A DNA stretch of 64,000 nucleotides, taken from positions 26,358,643 through 26,422,642 of the forward strand of contig CM054818.1 of assembly GCA_028984105.1 (NCBI GenBank). The letters run 5' to 3'. The notes below the pieces were generated by a model, which saw only the letters and a list, made by a program, of their open reading frames with translations, had not been told where the DNA came from and ran no database searches. The translations under genes were made by a program, and so were the position numbers. This document shows positions 35,711 to 47,294 of this stretch, piece after piece; position 1 is the stretch's first letter; each line of letters opens with the position of its first letter. Source of the stretch: Lavandula angustifolia. Taxonomy: Eukaryota > Streptophyta > Magnoliopsida > Lamiales > Lamiaceae.

Positions 35711-36920
35711 AACACTACTTTACATTAATTCTTACACAAAAAAGATTTGTGCACTAATAGCAAGACAGAGTAAAACACTCGAAAAAACAGGCAAATAATT
35801 ATGAATTGGTTTGGTTCAATTAAGAATGAATTACATTTATGTATAAACGTAATTATATATTAATAATTTTTTACATTTTCAAAAATTAAAAAAAGCCTTT
35901 TCGAAAATGTCATGGTATGAAAATAAGTATTAAAAAATTATGTAGACTAATATTTTAATGATAAGTAGACCTATACTTATGTCCAAAAGAGTTCATCGGA
36001 TTTTGTTCGGTTTATATTAATTGTCATAGAATTTTTTAAATTAAACTTGCTATTTTTTCTATATTACAAGCAAACTGCCACATGTACAAACTACCATTCA
36101 ATTTAATTTGAGTGGGTTGGCTAGATATAATTAATTTATGGGATTTGTGTGCCCACTTGTATTTCTTTTCCATTTTACAAAGGTGAGGCATAACATTTAA
36201 GGTGAATTACATAAATTTTATTCTCGTATAATAATTTGCAAATCATAATTACATCATATTACCTATGTAAGATATTTTTAATTTATAAAGACATTAGTAA
36301 GGCTCGTTTTTTTAGTATAATGCTACTACCAATTTTGTCCGATTTCATTGCAATTTCGCTGACATAAATACATCAAGAAAATGACATAAATAGGCATGTG
36401 GTGTGTGTCAGCTAAAATCTCAGCCATTGAGGTTCTAGACAAGTGAAGGGACACGATTTTGTTTTGTTTTTATAAATAAAAACATTTTTTTTTTTGTACT
36501 CGTTCACGTTAAGGGTCAAACAGTTTTATTCTTATGTCGACCATCTTTTCTGACATATTAAAATAGATTAAAAATAAAATACACTTCTTCTTTGACTCTT
36601 ACATAATCATTACTATGATAGTTGTTTAATCCAAGTGCAATATAATTATAATTTACTTTAATGTTTATCCTCTTATTTCAAACTAAGTTAACGCGTTGGA
36701 GTTTATTATAGTCCAATTTAAGTAAATCAATTTGTTTTGCTGTTATAGGTAATGAGTAGCTGTCTTTACACCAAAGAATTTGTAACAACTATGTCAAAAA
36801 ATGTCTTTAATTTTGCTTATTTATTTCTCATACTCATTGCTTATTTTGGACTATTATGGGTTTCTTTATCTGATGTTTTATAAATCCGACCTAAAATAAT
36901 TATATTTTTGTAACATTTTA
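35711..36920. other. AT-rich DNA with no recognised feature
   Basis: About 1.2 kb of AT-rich sequence with no coding potential and no terminal repeats that I can pair. Confidence 0.5.
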
Positions 36921-37651
36921 GAGCAACTCCAAAGAAACGGTATTGAAACATGAAACGGGATGTAGAGTGGGATATTTGCTCCAATAAAACAAGTTAGTTT
37001 AACGCTTGAAAAGCGACGGCCCATGCTGACACGGTAGTATGAGTGTGGCACTATTCACCAGCAAAACCACTTGTTCTTTTCTTTTTGCTTTTTTTTTCTT
37101 TATTAATTATTCTACTTACTTTTTTTTTTCAAAGTGTATAATTAACATTCTTTGTATTTAATTTGTGATCAAGAATATTAATCATTGTTTTCTTCTTTTA
37201 CACAAATAAAAATACAACAATATAGAAAGATATAACATAATTTGAAGATGCATTGATTAATTATTTGTGGGGTGAGTTTCCAAATTCAGAAAATTATGAT
37301 ATCGTGTAATCTTAATTTTTCTATTATTATATAGTTTATAATTTATACTTTTGTAAGTGTTGTGTATCGTTAGTTTTTATTATTGTGGAATAAACTTATC
37401 ATTATGTAATTACTTATTTTTATAAAATAATTTATTTAAAAAATTTATTTTAAAAGTGAAATTAAGCTTAAAAATAAATAAATTTAAATATAATATAATA
37501 TTATGTGATAAAAAAATATTAAAATAGAATATTCCATTTAGAGTTAAATGTAGAGTTGATGGTTGAAGATGAATTCGAAAAAACTCTACATTCAACTCTA
37601 CTATATTGTGGAGAACTCTACAATATAGATGTTTCCTCTTGGAGATAGCTC
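36921..37651. mobile_element. MITE with GAGC...TCCAA termini and TTA duplication
   Basis: Left end GAGCAACTCCAAAGAAAC; right end on the complement strand GAGCTATCTCCAAGAGGAAA. TTA flanks both sides (36918-36920 and 37652-37654), fitting PIF/Harbinger insertion. Words for ACTCTACA and its complement recur near the right end. About 731 bp, no open frame. Confidence 0.7.
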
Positions 37652-38079
37652 TTATGCTAGTTCTAATTTTATTCTTAAAAATTGAAGTTGAAACTTCTTT
37701 CCTTTTAGTTCGATATATAAGAAGTATGATGAATCGGGATGACTCAGAAAGTGATTACGTGAACTCAAAAGTCACCTAAACTTTTGAGTTTGAGATTTAC
37801 TATTATTATATTTATAAGTTTTCTTGTTTTTCAATTATCTAAAAAAATAAAATAAAAAATGGGCCTACTCATTTATATCAATTGCCTGAATTCAAAAGTC
37901 ACTATAATTTTGGGTTTGAAGTGTAAGTTTATAATTAAATTGTTTTCGATTTACAAGTTACCTAGTTTATTTATTTATTTCAGCATGCTTATTAAAATTT
38001 TGACATCTCTTCAATAATTGCAATTAGACATGCAGAAAAATAGTGGAAATATGGTATTTTAATCATTTTGATATATATA
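37652..38079. other. Non-coding DNA
   Basis: Contains two related segments, ACTCAAAAGTCACCTAAACTTTTG near 37763 and TTCAAAAGTCACTATAATTTTG near 37890, each followed by a similar AT-rich stretch. This looks like a diverged direct duplication. Otherwise unremarkable. Confidence 0.45.
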
Positions 38080-38291
38080 CTCCATCCGTCCCATTATTTA
38101 TCACATTTGTTATATTGTTTGTCCGTTGTTTATGTCACATTTCAAAAGTCAACATAAATGAGTGGTCCACAATCATCCGACTCCACCATTTTATACATTT
38201 ACACCACTATAAAATTTTCACTACTTTATACATTTCCACAACAATCTTAATCTTCCTGCTAAATCCGAGATATAAATATTGGGACGGAGAG
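38080..38291. mobile_element. Stowaway-like MITE
   Basis: CTCCATCCGTCCCATTATTT on the left after TA; AATATTGGGACGGAGAG on the right before TA. About 212 bp. Confidence 0.8.
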
Positions 38292-38296
38292 TACAT

Positions 38297-38520
38297 TAGA
38301 GTTGTCAAAATTAATTCGGCTTGCCGCTAGTTGTGGTAGAGATGAGCTCAAAATTTTGTAGGCTCAAAACAAGTCGGATCTAAATAGCCCGGCTCGATGG
38401 CCCGAAAGATCCGTGAATGATTGGGTTTTCAGCAACCCTATTGCTCGGGCTTGGTCAAATCCATGTGGCGGCCCGTTGGATTACCCCGGCCCAAACACTT
38501 TGACAGCCGGCCCTGCCCTA
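38297..38520. mobile_element. Putative hAT-like remnant
   Basis: Begins TAGAGTTGTCAAAATTAATT and ends GCCGGCCCTGCCCTA; the complement of the end (TAGGGCAGGGCCGGC) is only loosely similar. The middle has CCCGGCTCGATGGCCCG words. Similar CCCG-rich short elements occur elsewhere in the window. No 8-bp duplication was seen, so the assignment is tentative. Confidence 0.35.
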
Positions 38521-38711
38521 ATTATCATGACAGTACTATTAGTACTATTTTTGTGTTTTTATATCTCAAATGGTTATTTTAGAAAATCACCAATTATCCA
38601 TTAGGCAGCTTTTTTTAAAAAATAAATAAATTCAATCTGGTGATTAACTCATCAACAAAATGTAACAGAAAAAAATACGGAACATGTTGTATTGATAGAT
38701 ACCCTAAACAA

Positions 38712-38948
38712 TAACGCTAACTTGTCTTGTATTCATTTTTAGGTTATCCCATCAAATTTGTCTTGTATTCAAATCAACTCACAACCATTAATTAATTAAA
38801 TGGATCTCATACTTCTACCTCACAAATTCAATACTATATAAATAATTAATTAATTATATGAGTTCCACATCTTTATCTACGTACACCCACTTTCTTAAAT
38901 AACCGCGTCAAAAAGACACAAAACAAGTCCAGTACGATGGAAGGAGTA
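38712..38948. mobile_element. Degenerate Stowaway-like MITE
   Basis: Contains ACTTGTCTTGTATTCATTTT on the left and ACAAGTCCAGTACGATGGAAGGAG before TA on the right. The internal order matches the MITE at 23807-24031 (CTCACA, TTAATTAAT, CCGCGTC). The left terminus is lost. Confidence 0.55.
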
Positions 38949-39095
38949 TTAATTTAAATCGACCATAACATAAATTGGACGAGATTGATCTGAACAACAC
39001 TACATGTTGGATTTCAAAGTAAAATCTGACCAATATGGGCATGAGATTTTCTCAACACATCAAAATTGTTAGCCAAATGAAATCAGATCAAGAAA

Positions 39096-39113
39096 CTACC
39101 CATTCCCAGATCC

Positions 39114-39146
<33 letters not shown>

Positions 39147-40559
39147 GTCACCTCTTCTCTGCAACTCAACCCTTGGCTTAGCAGAAAGCCCCTTCAACAA
39201 CATCTCCTCATCATACTTCCTTGCCATATCAACCAACCCCTTCTGCAGCAAAACATCAATCAAAGCATTATAAGCGCACCCATCCGGACTCACCCCATTC
39301 TCCCCCATCTTCTCCCACAAAGCAAGAACCGGACGAAGAAAACCCCACCTCCCAAACTTCCTCATAAGCATCACATACGTCTCCATCCTCGGCCTAACCC
39401 CACTCTCCACCATCCGATCGAAGTACTTCAAAATCTCCCTAGGCTTCTCAAGGCACGTGAAGAAGCAATGATAAGTAACCACATTTGGCTGGCAACCCTT
39501 TCTACCCATTAGATCAAGAACTTTATGTGCTTCTATATACCTCCCATTCTCACACAAAAGCTTGAGAATCGTGTTGAATGTTACCACATTTGGTCGGCAG
39601 CCTAAATCGCTCATCTCTTTGTAAAGCCTTATTGCTACATCCACACCTTCGGAAATGCCTATAGCGCGGATGACCGTATTGTACGCCACCACGTCGAGTT
39701 TGAGTCCCTTCTTCTTCATCTCCTTGTATAGCTTAACCGCCTTCCATGGCTTCCCACTCTTGCATTGGATGTCCATGTAAATGGAGTAAGAATACAAGTC
39801 TTTCTCCACTCCCCTCCTATCCATTTCCTCCCAAAACTCCTTACACTTCCTCCACCACTCCATCTTAAACCAACCGCGCAGAATCATGTTGTGGATTTTA
39901 GTGTAATCCAAATTGAGACAAAGCGAATCAACATCAAATTGGGGGTTGGAATTACTCTTCTTGAAGACTAATTCTTCAGCTTCTATCACATGCTTATACT
40001 CACACAGAGCATCAATCAGATTGGAAAACGAGATCTCATCCCTTAAATTGAACTCATCCGACCTAACAAAAGCATCAATTGCTTCTTTAACGAGGTGGGC
40101 GGATACATAGCGCTTGAACAAAACCCTAAATGTGGTGTGATCAGGCAAACAGAGTCCGTTCTCCCGCATTCTTTCGATGAGATTCCAAGCAATTTCGAAC
40201 TCGAAGAACTTACCGAGAATGTCGACGACTCGATTGAGCGTGTGAGATGTGTGTTGAAACCCGCAATCGGTTTCAGCCCAATTGAAGAACTCCAGTGCGA
40301 GCTTCCAGTCATTGGCGTAAGAATTGAGGGATTTGAGAACCGATTCGGGTTCAAAATCCGATTTTTGGAAGTGGGTCGGAGGCGGGTTGGCTGGGAAGTT
40401 GGTTTGGCGGTGGTTCGGAGAAATTCGAGGGTTTGAGTGATAGGAGAGGAGGAATTGAAGCTTAGAGAGAAGAAGGTAGCGGCGGGAGCGGAAATGGTGG
40501 ATTTTTGAAGAAATTGAAGGAAGCATGTTTCTGCAACTCTTCCTTCGAGTCGAGTTCAA
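39096..40559 (-). CDS. P-class pentatricopeptide repeat protein, probably mitochondrial
   Basis: Intronless 487-residue protein. The N-terminus (first 45 residues or so) is basic and Ser/Arg-rich with few acidic residues, like a mitochondrial targeting peptide. A region with LALEFFNWAETDCGFQHTSH and VVDILGKFFEFEIAW precedes about eight 35-residue PPR motifs (for example LDVVAYNTVIRAIG, PNVVTFNTILKLLCENGR, PNVVTYHCFFTCLE, PDGCAYNALIDVLLQKG). P-class PPR proteins bind organellar RNA and act in stability, splicing or translation; the target here is unknown. The C-terminus carries a run of 12 Asp encoded by a GAT repeat. The ATG at 40559 was taken as the first in frame; a second, MLPSISSK, starts 11 residues later. 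Closest in my memory is At1g80550. Confidence 0.88.
39115..39150 (-). repeat. GAT trinucleotide repeat encoding poly-Asp
   Basis: ATC on the + strand repeated about 12 times within the PPR coding region (11-12 consecutive Asp codons, all GAT except one or two). It lies just before the short C-terminal end, so length variation would not disturb the PPR motifs. Confidence 0.9.
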
Positions 40560-41146
40560 TTGTGCAGGATGTATAGGTGAGCTATCCTGGGCTTAAGCCC
40601 ACTCAATAAATCCCCAAAATACATTATGTTAAATTAAAAATGGGTAGAAAAAAGAAAAAAAACCTTTAATTATTCACGCAATACTATGAATTTTTTATTT
40701 ATAAATTGATAATTGCAATTGGTAGGATAATCATGTTTTGAAAACTGGGAAAAAAGGACAATTATGTTTTCACTTTCTTTCCTTATTTCTCTTATTTTTT
40801 CTAAATTTGTTTCATTTTTTTCCTTAAGTTTCTTTTTTTTATTTTTTGTTTTTGCAGCTGTTCTAATTTTATTTTTCTTATTTCTTATTCTTTCCCACTT
40901 TCGTTTCTAATTTGTATTGAGTTTTAATATTATAATATATAAAAATCGAATTTTTTTGGTATGTTCAAACATTAATGCGTTGAAGTGTTTAATTTCAAAT
41001 CCACCCCACTATCAAATTCTAGATCCCTCTGAGATTGATTTGCTTTATTTGCACTTTTCATCCAAAACTTTAGAAAAATATCATTTTGCAATCAATAATG
41101 TAATCAGAATTTTGGGCCAAAAATATATCTATGATCCATTTCAAAG

Positions 41147-42352
41147 TCCACTTAGGCGTTTGGTTGACGAAAGGAATGAAATCGGAATCGGGAATCAAAC
41201 CAGAGTAGGAATGGAATGAAAGGAATGATTCCCGAAAAATGCGTTTGGTTTCTTTGAAGGATTGAAACTTGATACCATTCCCTTGTTTGGTTTAACGAAA
41301 TGAATGGAATCAATTATTTTTTCAATTAAATATATTTTTATTTAAAAAAATGTATATTTCATTTGAAAAACCCCGAAAGGAATGATTTCCGAAAAATGTA
41401 TATTTCATTTGAGTTACAAATAGTTATAAATTAAAAAAAATACCTTGCAAAAATCGTCATATGCTTGTCTTTCACACTGCACAATCTTCTTCTCATCATC
41501 CCATTGAAAACCAGACGTCTTGCTTAGAATATCCAGAGACCATACTCCATACTCCATTCTCAATCCAGTGACCATACTCCATAAAATAGGCATAATATAA
41601 AACAATAACACCAGAAGACATATTTTCACAATCCATAAAGAAGACATATTTTTACAATCCAGTCGCCAAGTCAGCATAAAGTGTGAACCAGAGGCATCAA
41701 ATTCCCATCAAATTCCCAGAGCCAAATAATATCAACAAAAGAACCAAAGAACCAGAGCCGAAATTCCCATCAAATTCCCCCCAAATTCCCATAAAAAATT
41801 CACGAATAACATCAAATATCAACAAAAGAATCAGAGCCGAAATTCCCATCAAATTCCCAGAGCCAAAATTCATGAAAGAACCAGAGCAAAATTCATGAAG
41901 AAACAACAAAATGCCACATATATCATACTGCATATATTCCGAATGAGATCCAGTAACAAAGATGATTTATTAGAAAAAGTGAATAGCCGTGCCTTAGCCG
42001 TTGCTAAAAAATCCTGAAGAAGCTCAAAATTGACTTACCACCGTGGCGAGGCGGCGAGCCGAGCGGCGAGGCGAGGCGAGGCACGGCGGCGAGCGAGGCG
42101 GTGTGGCGAGGCGCGGCGGCGGTGAAATGGAGGGAAAAGAGGATTTGGGATGGAGGGAGAAGAGGAGAAGAGGATTTGGAAATGGAGGGAGAAGAAGAGA
42201 AGAGGAAATTTTTAGGCGGGTGAAATGGAGGGAGAAAGAGGGGGGAATCATTTTCTCAACCCCTCGATTTGGAGGGGTTTGAGTAAAGTCCCCAAGAGGG
42301 GGATGGGGAGGGGTATGAGATTTCATTCCTTTCGAGAATTTTACGAACCAAA
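41147..42352. mobile_element. Putative Harbinger-like element with GTTTGGTT ends
   Basis: Left end GGCGTTTGGTTGACGAAAGG followed by AATGAAAT; the complement of the right end reads CGTGTTTGGTTCGTAAAATT then CTCGAAAGGAATGAAAT. It contains GGAATGATT-type subterminal words, an imperfect repeat of AAATTCCCATCAAATTCCC (41695-41870) and a very G-rich GGCGAGGCG block (42045-42125). No transposase frame was found. Exact ends are uncertain and the right end may extend to about 42405. Confidence 0.55.
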
Positions 42353-43273
42353 CACGTGAAATGAAATCATTCTTTTAATTTGATTCATAATTCCATTCCT
42401 TAAGTGCAACAAATTTAGGTCCAGGTCTAAGAGAGCGAGAATAAAGTTAAGAGAGCGAGAAATGATCCTAAGTCTATGCCTTAGATCGTAACAAATTTAA
42501 TGACAGAAACATCTGATTGCCTTTTGTTATGTTCAACATCCAGGTCTAATCGTAAGACAATAATGCCACGTATTGAATGAAGATTCCGAAGACCAAGTCT
42601 ATGCACACAAGTCGTCCCTCATGCATGGAAATAGGAATTTAGTCAAGAGAGCGAGAAAGAAGTGGCTGCAATCTCGATAGTTAATTTTCACATCATTTTT
42701 TTTAAAGTTAAATACATCAAAACTCAAAAATAAAAATAAAAATAAAAATTGGTAAGTTCAGACTGAAAAAATTGCAATTTTTTAAGTTAAATACATCAAA
42801 ACTCAAAAGTTTGAACGCCAATTAACTTTTTACTCGTAAATAAAACTCCGTCTTCCTCCTCGCTACCTCCGCTGGATTTTTGAGTTTATTGAATTAGTTG
42901 ATTTTTTTTCATCCTATATTGTGAATTTTGTCTAATAATTTAAATAAATATTAGTAAAATAAATACTAATACGTTAGAAAAGAGATGATACACTTCCCAC
43001 TGATAAAATTATATGACAAAAACGAACACACGCATCCACAATACAAGATGAAAACGTGGTAACATTCAAAATTATCTGCCATAATGACATCTATAGATTG
43101 CCAGCAAAAGTATCTTGGGCCTTGGTTCAATTTCAATAAAATAATAAATACCAAAAATTTCTATGAATCTATTTCAAAGGGCCCACTTAGATTGTACCAA
43201 ATTTAAAGAGAAACCTAACGTGATCTGATCGCCTTTGCTTACTTCCACATTACTTAGTTGGCAATCCTTACCG

Positions 43274-43643
43274 GTAAATTTCAGTAATTTCTTTCACCAT
43301 TTACTGTTCTAGTTATATTGCACCATTTGATTTTCTGTTGCTTTCGTAAAAAGAATTCAATATGATTGCTGAAATTTGGGTGGATATTATTTGTGTATTT
43401 AATTGAATTTAATTCGGTGAATTGAATCAAAATCGTTGCTGAAATTTGGGTGTATATTGTTTGTGGGTGACGGTGGTTCTCTCTCTCATATACCATACAC
43501 GCAGATATTCGTAGAGTGTGTGTATTGAATTGTTCGTAATATATATTTGGTGGGCATCATTACATAGATTAGTGAAATCTTGTTATTTTACATTCCATTT
43601 TCTTCTGATCGAAATTGCTCTTAATATGAATTATCTTTTCTAG
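43274..43643 (+). other. Probable 5' UTR intron of F-box gene 1
   Basis: CCG|GTAAATTTCA at 43271-43283 and TTTTCTAG|TAGG before the ATG. The same donor context occurs at 48804 ahead of the duplicate gene, which supports a real leader intron. Transcripts would settle it. Confidence 0.5.
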
Positions 43644-43654
43644 TAGGCGAATCC

Positions 43655-45049
43655 ATGGATGATTTGCCAGACCTATTATTAGCTTTGAACATACTGGACA
43701 GAATAAATAGAATTGCAGACAAAAGCTCCATATCCTTAACTTGCAAGCGCCTCCACGAACTGGATAACCTGCATCGAAAATCCCTTCGCGTTGGCAGTGG
43801 CATGAATCCCGCAAACAAAGCATTACTCTCCCTCTGCAAGAGATTCCAAAACTTGCGAAAACTCGAAATCTGTTACTCCCGTTGGACGCCCAAATTAGGC
43901 CAACAGTTGGAAGACGAAGGCCTTCACAATCTCTCCATCACCTGCCCTCTTCTTGCAGATCTCACCTTAAGCTGCTGCACTTTCGTAACCGATACCGGGT
44001 TGACTCACTTGGCTTCTTGTTCAAATTTATCTTCCTTGAAGCTGATCTCCACCCCAGGAGTTTTCGGGCGTGGGATGTTATCCGTGGTGACCGGATGTAA
44101 GAAGCTCGTGTTACTCCACCTTATCGATTGCTCTAAATTAATATATATAGATTGGTTGGAGTATCTCTGCAAGATCAAATCCCTCCAAGATCTCTGCATC
44201 AAGGACTGCAGGGCAATAGGAGAAGGTGATCTGATCAAACTCGGGCCGAGTTGGGGAACTTTGAAACGCCTCCGCTTCGAGGTGAATGCTGATTATCGAT
44301 ACACGAAGATCTGTGATCAATGGAAGAACCATCCAATCGCATGCGACAACATGGTGGAGCTCGTGTTGGCGAACTGCATCGCCAACCGAAAGAGAGGCCT
44401 TCCGTACATTTTCGATAGATGTAAGAACTTGGAAAAGATTCAGTTAAGCGGGTGTCTTAGGGTTAAAGATTCGGACATCGTAGGATTAGCTCGAAGCTCG
44501 ACTAACCTTAAGTCCTTCTCCGTCCGAGTCTCGGAAGATGACTGTTTCCCTTCCGGGAGGTACGATAAAGTAACACTAACGGATGAGTGCTTAACGGCAT
44601 TGGCCGAGAACTGCTCTCGCCTGGAATCAGTCAGAATCTGTATAGACAAGGCCTCCCTCTCGTCGTTCTCTCCGCAGGGGATTATCTCTCTAGTGCATAA
44701 ATGCCCCCTTCGGGAGCTTGCTCTCGTAGGTATGGATTCGTTTAACGATGTGGGAATGAGAGCGCTTTGCGTAGCGGAGAATCTTGAAGTGGTGGAGCTG
44801 CGATACTGCAAGGGGATTACTGATGAGGGGCTGCTGCTTGCGGCGGACGTGCCTCGGCTGCGCGTGTTGAAGCTCAGACGGTGTAGCGGAGTGAGCGACG
44901 AGGGGTTGAAGGCGTTCGTCGGATCGGGGAAGTTGGAGGTTTTGGAAGTGGTTAATTGTCCGGAGATATCCGAGAGGGGTGTTGAAGGAGCTGCGGATTC
45001 GGTTTCTTATGTGCCGTATTTGTCTGGACGTATTAGTATTATAATGTAG
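43655..45049 (+). CDS. F-box/RNI leucine-rich repeat protein, copy 1
   Basis: Intronless 464-residue protein. A degenerate F-box-like helix region lies at residues about 2-45 (DDLPDLLLALNILDRI; SISLTCKRLHEL). It is followed by about a dozen cysteine-containing LRRs of the ribonuclease-inhibitor-like type (LADLTLSCCTFVTDTGLTHL; LEVVELRYCKGITDEGLLLA; LRVLKLRRCSGVSDEGLKAF; LEVLEVVNCPEISERGVEG). Such proteins are usually substrate receptors of SCF ubiquitin ligases, but the F-box here is weak and no target is known. The start is the first ATG, matching the family start MDDLPD. It sits 3.1 kb from the divergent PPR gene and is the older-context copy of a tandem pair. The last residues (YLSGRISIIM) differ from copy 2. 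At1g80570 is the likely counterpart (from memory). Confidence 0.87.
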   Translation: MDDLPDLLLALNILDRINRIADKSSISLTCKRLHELDNLHRKSLRVGSGMNPANKALLSLCKRFQNLRKLEICYSRWTPKLGQQLEDEGLHNLSITCPLLADLTLSCCTFVTDTGLTHLASCSNLSSLKLISTPGVFGRGMLSVVTGCKKLVLLHLIDCSKLIYIDWLEYLCKIKSLQDLCIKDCRAIGEGDLIKLGPSWGTLKRLRFEVNADYRYTKICDQWKNHPIACDNMVELVLANCIANRKRGLPYIFDRCKNLEKIQLSGCLRVKDSDIVGLARSSTNLKSFSVRVSEDDCFPSGRYDKVTLTDECLTALAENCSRLESVRICIDKASLSSFSPQGIISLVHKCPLRELALVGMDSFNDVGMRALCVAENLEVVELRYCKGITDEGLLLAADVPRLRVLKLRRCSGVSDEGLKAFVGSGKLEVLEVVNCPEISERGVEGAADSVSYVPYLSGRISIIM

Positions 45050-45135
45050 TTGGTATTTCTACTGCTGCTAAGTGATTGATCTAGAGTTGATCTATTGTTC
45101 GATCCCCATTAGAGGTCGATTTAGTTAATAATGTA

Positions 45136-45290
45136 CTCCCTCAGTCCCGCTATTACTGTCCCATTTGGTTTCGGCACGGAGATTAAGAAACTTTATTTAA
45201 GAGTAATTTTTTATTATTTTAGAAAAGATGACAGTAATAGCGGGACAACTCAATTAGGAAAATAAGACAATAATAGCGGGACGAAAGGAG
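45136..45290. mobile_element. Stowaway-like MITE downstream of F-box gene 1
   Basis: CTCCCTCAGTCCCGCTATTA on the left after TA; TAATAGCGGGACGAAAGGAG on the right before TA. About 155 bp. A duplicated inner copy of AATAGCGGGACA lies near 45235. Confidence 0.8.
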
Positions 45291-45414
45291 TATTAGTTTT
45301 ATAGTATAATTTATTGTTTTTTCTTTGAGATTTCCAAACAAGTTATGAGAATATTTTGCTGAACTTGATCAGTCTAGTTTCTACATTTTTCTATTTGTAC
45401 TCATGAATGCATGC

Positions 45415-45640
45415 AGCAGGGATCGCGAACCGTTTAGCAGGTTACTGATATTTCATGGATGTCGCAAGGCTCGCAAGCCTATCGAGTCTGGTGCCATTGA
45501 GCAGCGGACGAAAGTTACTCGGGAATTAGAAAGTACAAAAACTTCGAAAATTCAATGTATCGTATTGAACATTTCAATAACCGTATTTAATCGAGTATAC
45601 ATTGCTACTACCATTTATATATTTTCCTTTGTTGTTTGGC
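45415..45640. repeat. Segment duplicated at 47295-47610
   Basis: Shares CAGGTTACTGATATTTCA, GGCTCGCAAGCCTAT, CGGACGAAAGTTACTCG and CCATTTATATATTTT in the same order with 47295-47610. The latter carries an extra insertion of about 78 bp. It also weakly matches 50760-50960, downstream of F-box gene 2. Confidence 0.8.
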
Positions 45641-45683
45641 TTTTATGTTTTTCTAAAATCATTATCGTTTGTTTTAACCAAAT

Positions 45684-45874
45684 AAATCCTCCAAAATGCT
45701 AGAACTTAAATTAGTATAGTAAATAGGTATCGAACACAAGGAACATAAATTTAACATTAAATTCCTATTAATTTATGTAAATCCTCCAAAATGCTAGAAC
45801 TTAAATTAGTATAGCAAATAGGTATCGAACACAAGGAACATAAATTTTAACATTAAATTCCTATTAATTTATGG
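45684..45874. repeat. 95-bp tandem duplication
   Basis: Units 45684-45778 and 45779-45874 start AAATCCTCCAAAATGCTAG and differ by about two bases. AT-rich, non-coding. Confidence 0.9.
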
Positions 45875-47294
45875 GGGTTGGTTAGCGACCACGCAATTTT
45901 GTTTTCTAAATCCTAAAACAAGAAAGTAAAAAAAAAAAAAGGAATAAATATGCGAATAAACGTATGCAAAGAAATGGGTCCAGCAAGATGATTCAAACAC
46001 ATATAATCGATCATCGACACTAAAGATAAATTAATCTCTAACTAAAGATAAATTAATCTCTATAAATCAATCAGTTGTAGGACGCCGTAATTAAACTGAC
46101 ACATCCCATATTCCCCCTTAATTATTCGGTAACCGCCATGGTAGACATTGAAACGACTACTTCTCTAAATTAGATGCAACCTACATTTTTGGACAATCAA
46201 TAGATTTAACACCTAATCAGCTTTAAGAACTAAGGGAACCCGATTTAGGAGCCTATTCGTATATTGGACATCTAATAGTCTCCTACCAAATTAATCATAT
46301 TGTTCTTAGAACAATTGTCCTACTCATTTAGCCCTAATCCCATGAGAAACGATGGAAGTACTAAATTATCTATGAATTAAATTAACCTAACGTGATCAAT
46401 CCTAAATCAACTAATTCAATTAATTAACCAAGATTAATTTGCAACCTAAGTATTAATTATTAAAGCCTAAGTCTCACGAATTCATTAAAGTGTTGTGCTT
46501 CACATCTCGCTGGCCCCTAAAAAGAATTTAGCTACGCATAGGGGTCCGACTGGGCAGGCGGACCGTACAACTGGTCAGAATACTAAACATGCTGAAATTC
46601 GGAAATAAAATATACAAAAATTATAAGAACTAGACGAACTGATTTAGAACACGAATGAGAAAATACCAACATGAAGAATCCAAATCATCCAAATGATACG
46701 CACAAATCGAAATCTCCAAAGCTAAACTAAGAAACGAAAGTAAAATTGTGTTTGTGTCTCCAAATCCGAACTAGAACGAAATGAATAAATCTATAACTCG
46801 GTTGTCTCTCTTTCGTGCTTGGAATGGTGTAAAGATGATATGATTTTCGTTCGTCTCATCTCCTATATATAAGGCGGCTCATTTTCCTTGTAGAAGTAGG
46901 GTTTTTATATCCGATATGGAAATATATTAATTAGATAAATCATATTCAATTCTTTCCATATCATCTCTTTCATTATCCTCCACCTTCCTTCTTTATAATT
47001 TCGTCCAAAAATTAATTTTTAACTCCCAAATCGCGTCTACCACCTCAGCATTTCATCACCGCCACATCAACACTAAAATCTGCAAGACAACACATAAAAT
47101 ACGGCTCAACTGTCCATTTTGGTACTTTGATATTTTTATTCTGAATTTGGTATCCATCATTGGTACTTTGATATTTTTATTGAAAATAAGTGATACATTT
47201 CTTAGTAATAATTAATACTTGATATATTCATAATAATTGTTATTTTGTTGAATTTGATTTGTTATACAATATGCGCTACTGTAGCTTTTTGTGG
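45875..47294. other. Repeat-like region of unknown type
   Basis: About 1.4 kb separating the flank copies of the F-box duplication. It has phrases reminiscent of dispersed plant repeats (AGGTATCGAACACAAGGAAC just before it, TTAGCGACCACGCAATTTTG at its start), an internal repeat AAAGATAAATTAATCTCTA (two adjacent copies near 46020-46060), but no open frame and no terminal repeats that I could pair. It could be a non-autonomous element. Confidence 0.45.

Larger units (their letters stand above)
40560..43654. other. Region between the PPR gene and F-box gene 1
   Basis: The PPR and F-box genes are divergent, so this holds both promoters. It includes a Harbinger-like element (41147-42352), a sequence at 41028-41092 that recurs upstream of F-box gene 2 (48321-48382), and a probable 5' UTR exon and intron of F-box gene 1 (donor near 43274, acceptor near 43643). 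Confidence 0.6.

Noticed and set aside
36921..37651. A long non-coding RNA or miRNA precursor from the inverted ends
   Set aside because: The inverted ends with a TTA target-site duplication are better explained by a MITE; no long hairpin with a compact loop is formed.
31187..40559. A biosynthetic or defence gene cluster formed by the minus-strand genes
   Set aside because: The membrane protein and PPR genes belong to unrelated conserved families and sit in an apparently ancestral gene order; nothing points to a shared pathway.
42024..42326. Open frames in the GGCGAGGCG-rich block
   Set aside because: Simple-sequence coding with no family similarity, lying inside a putative Harbinger-like element.
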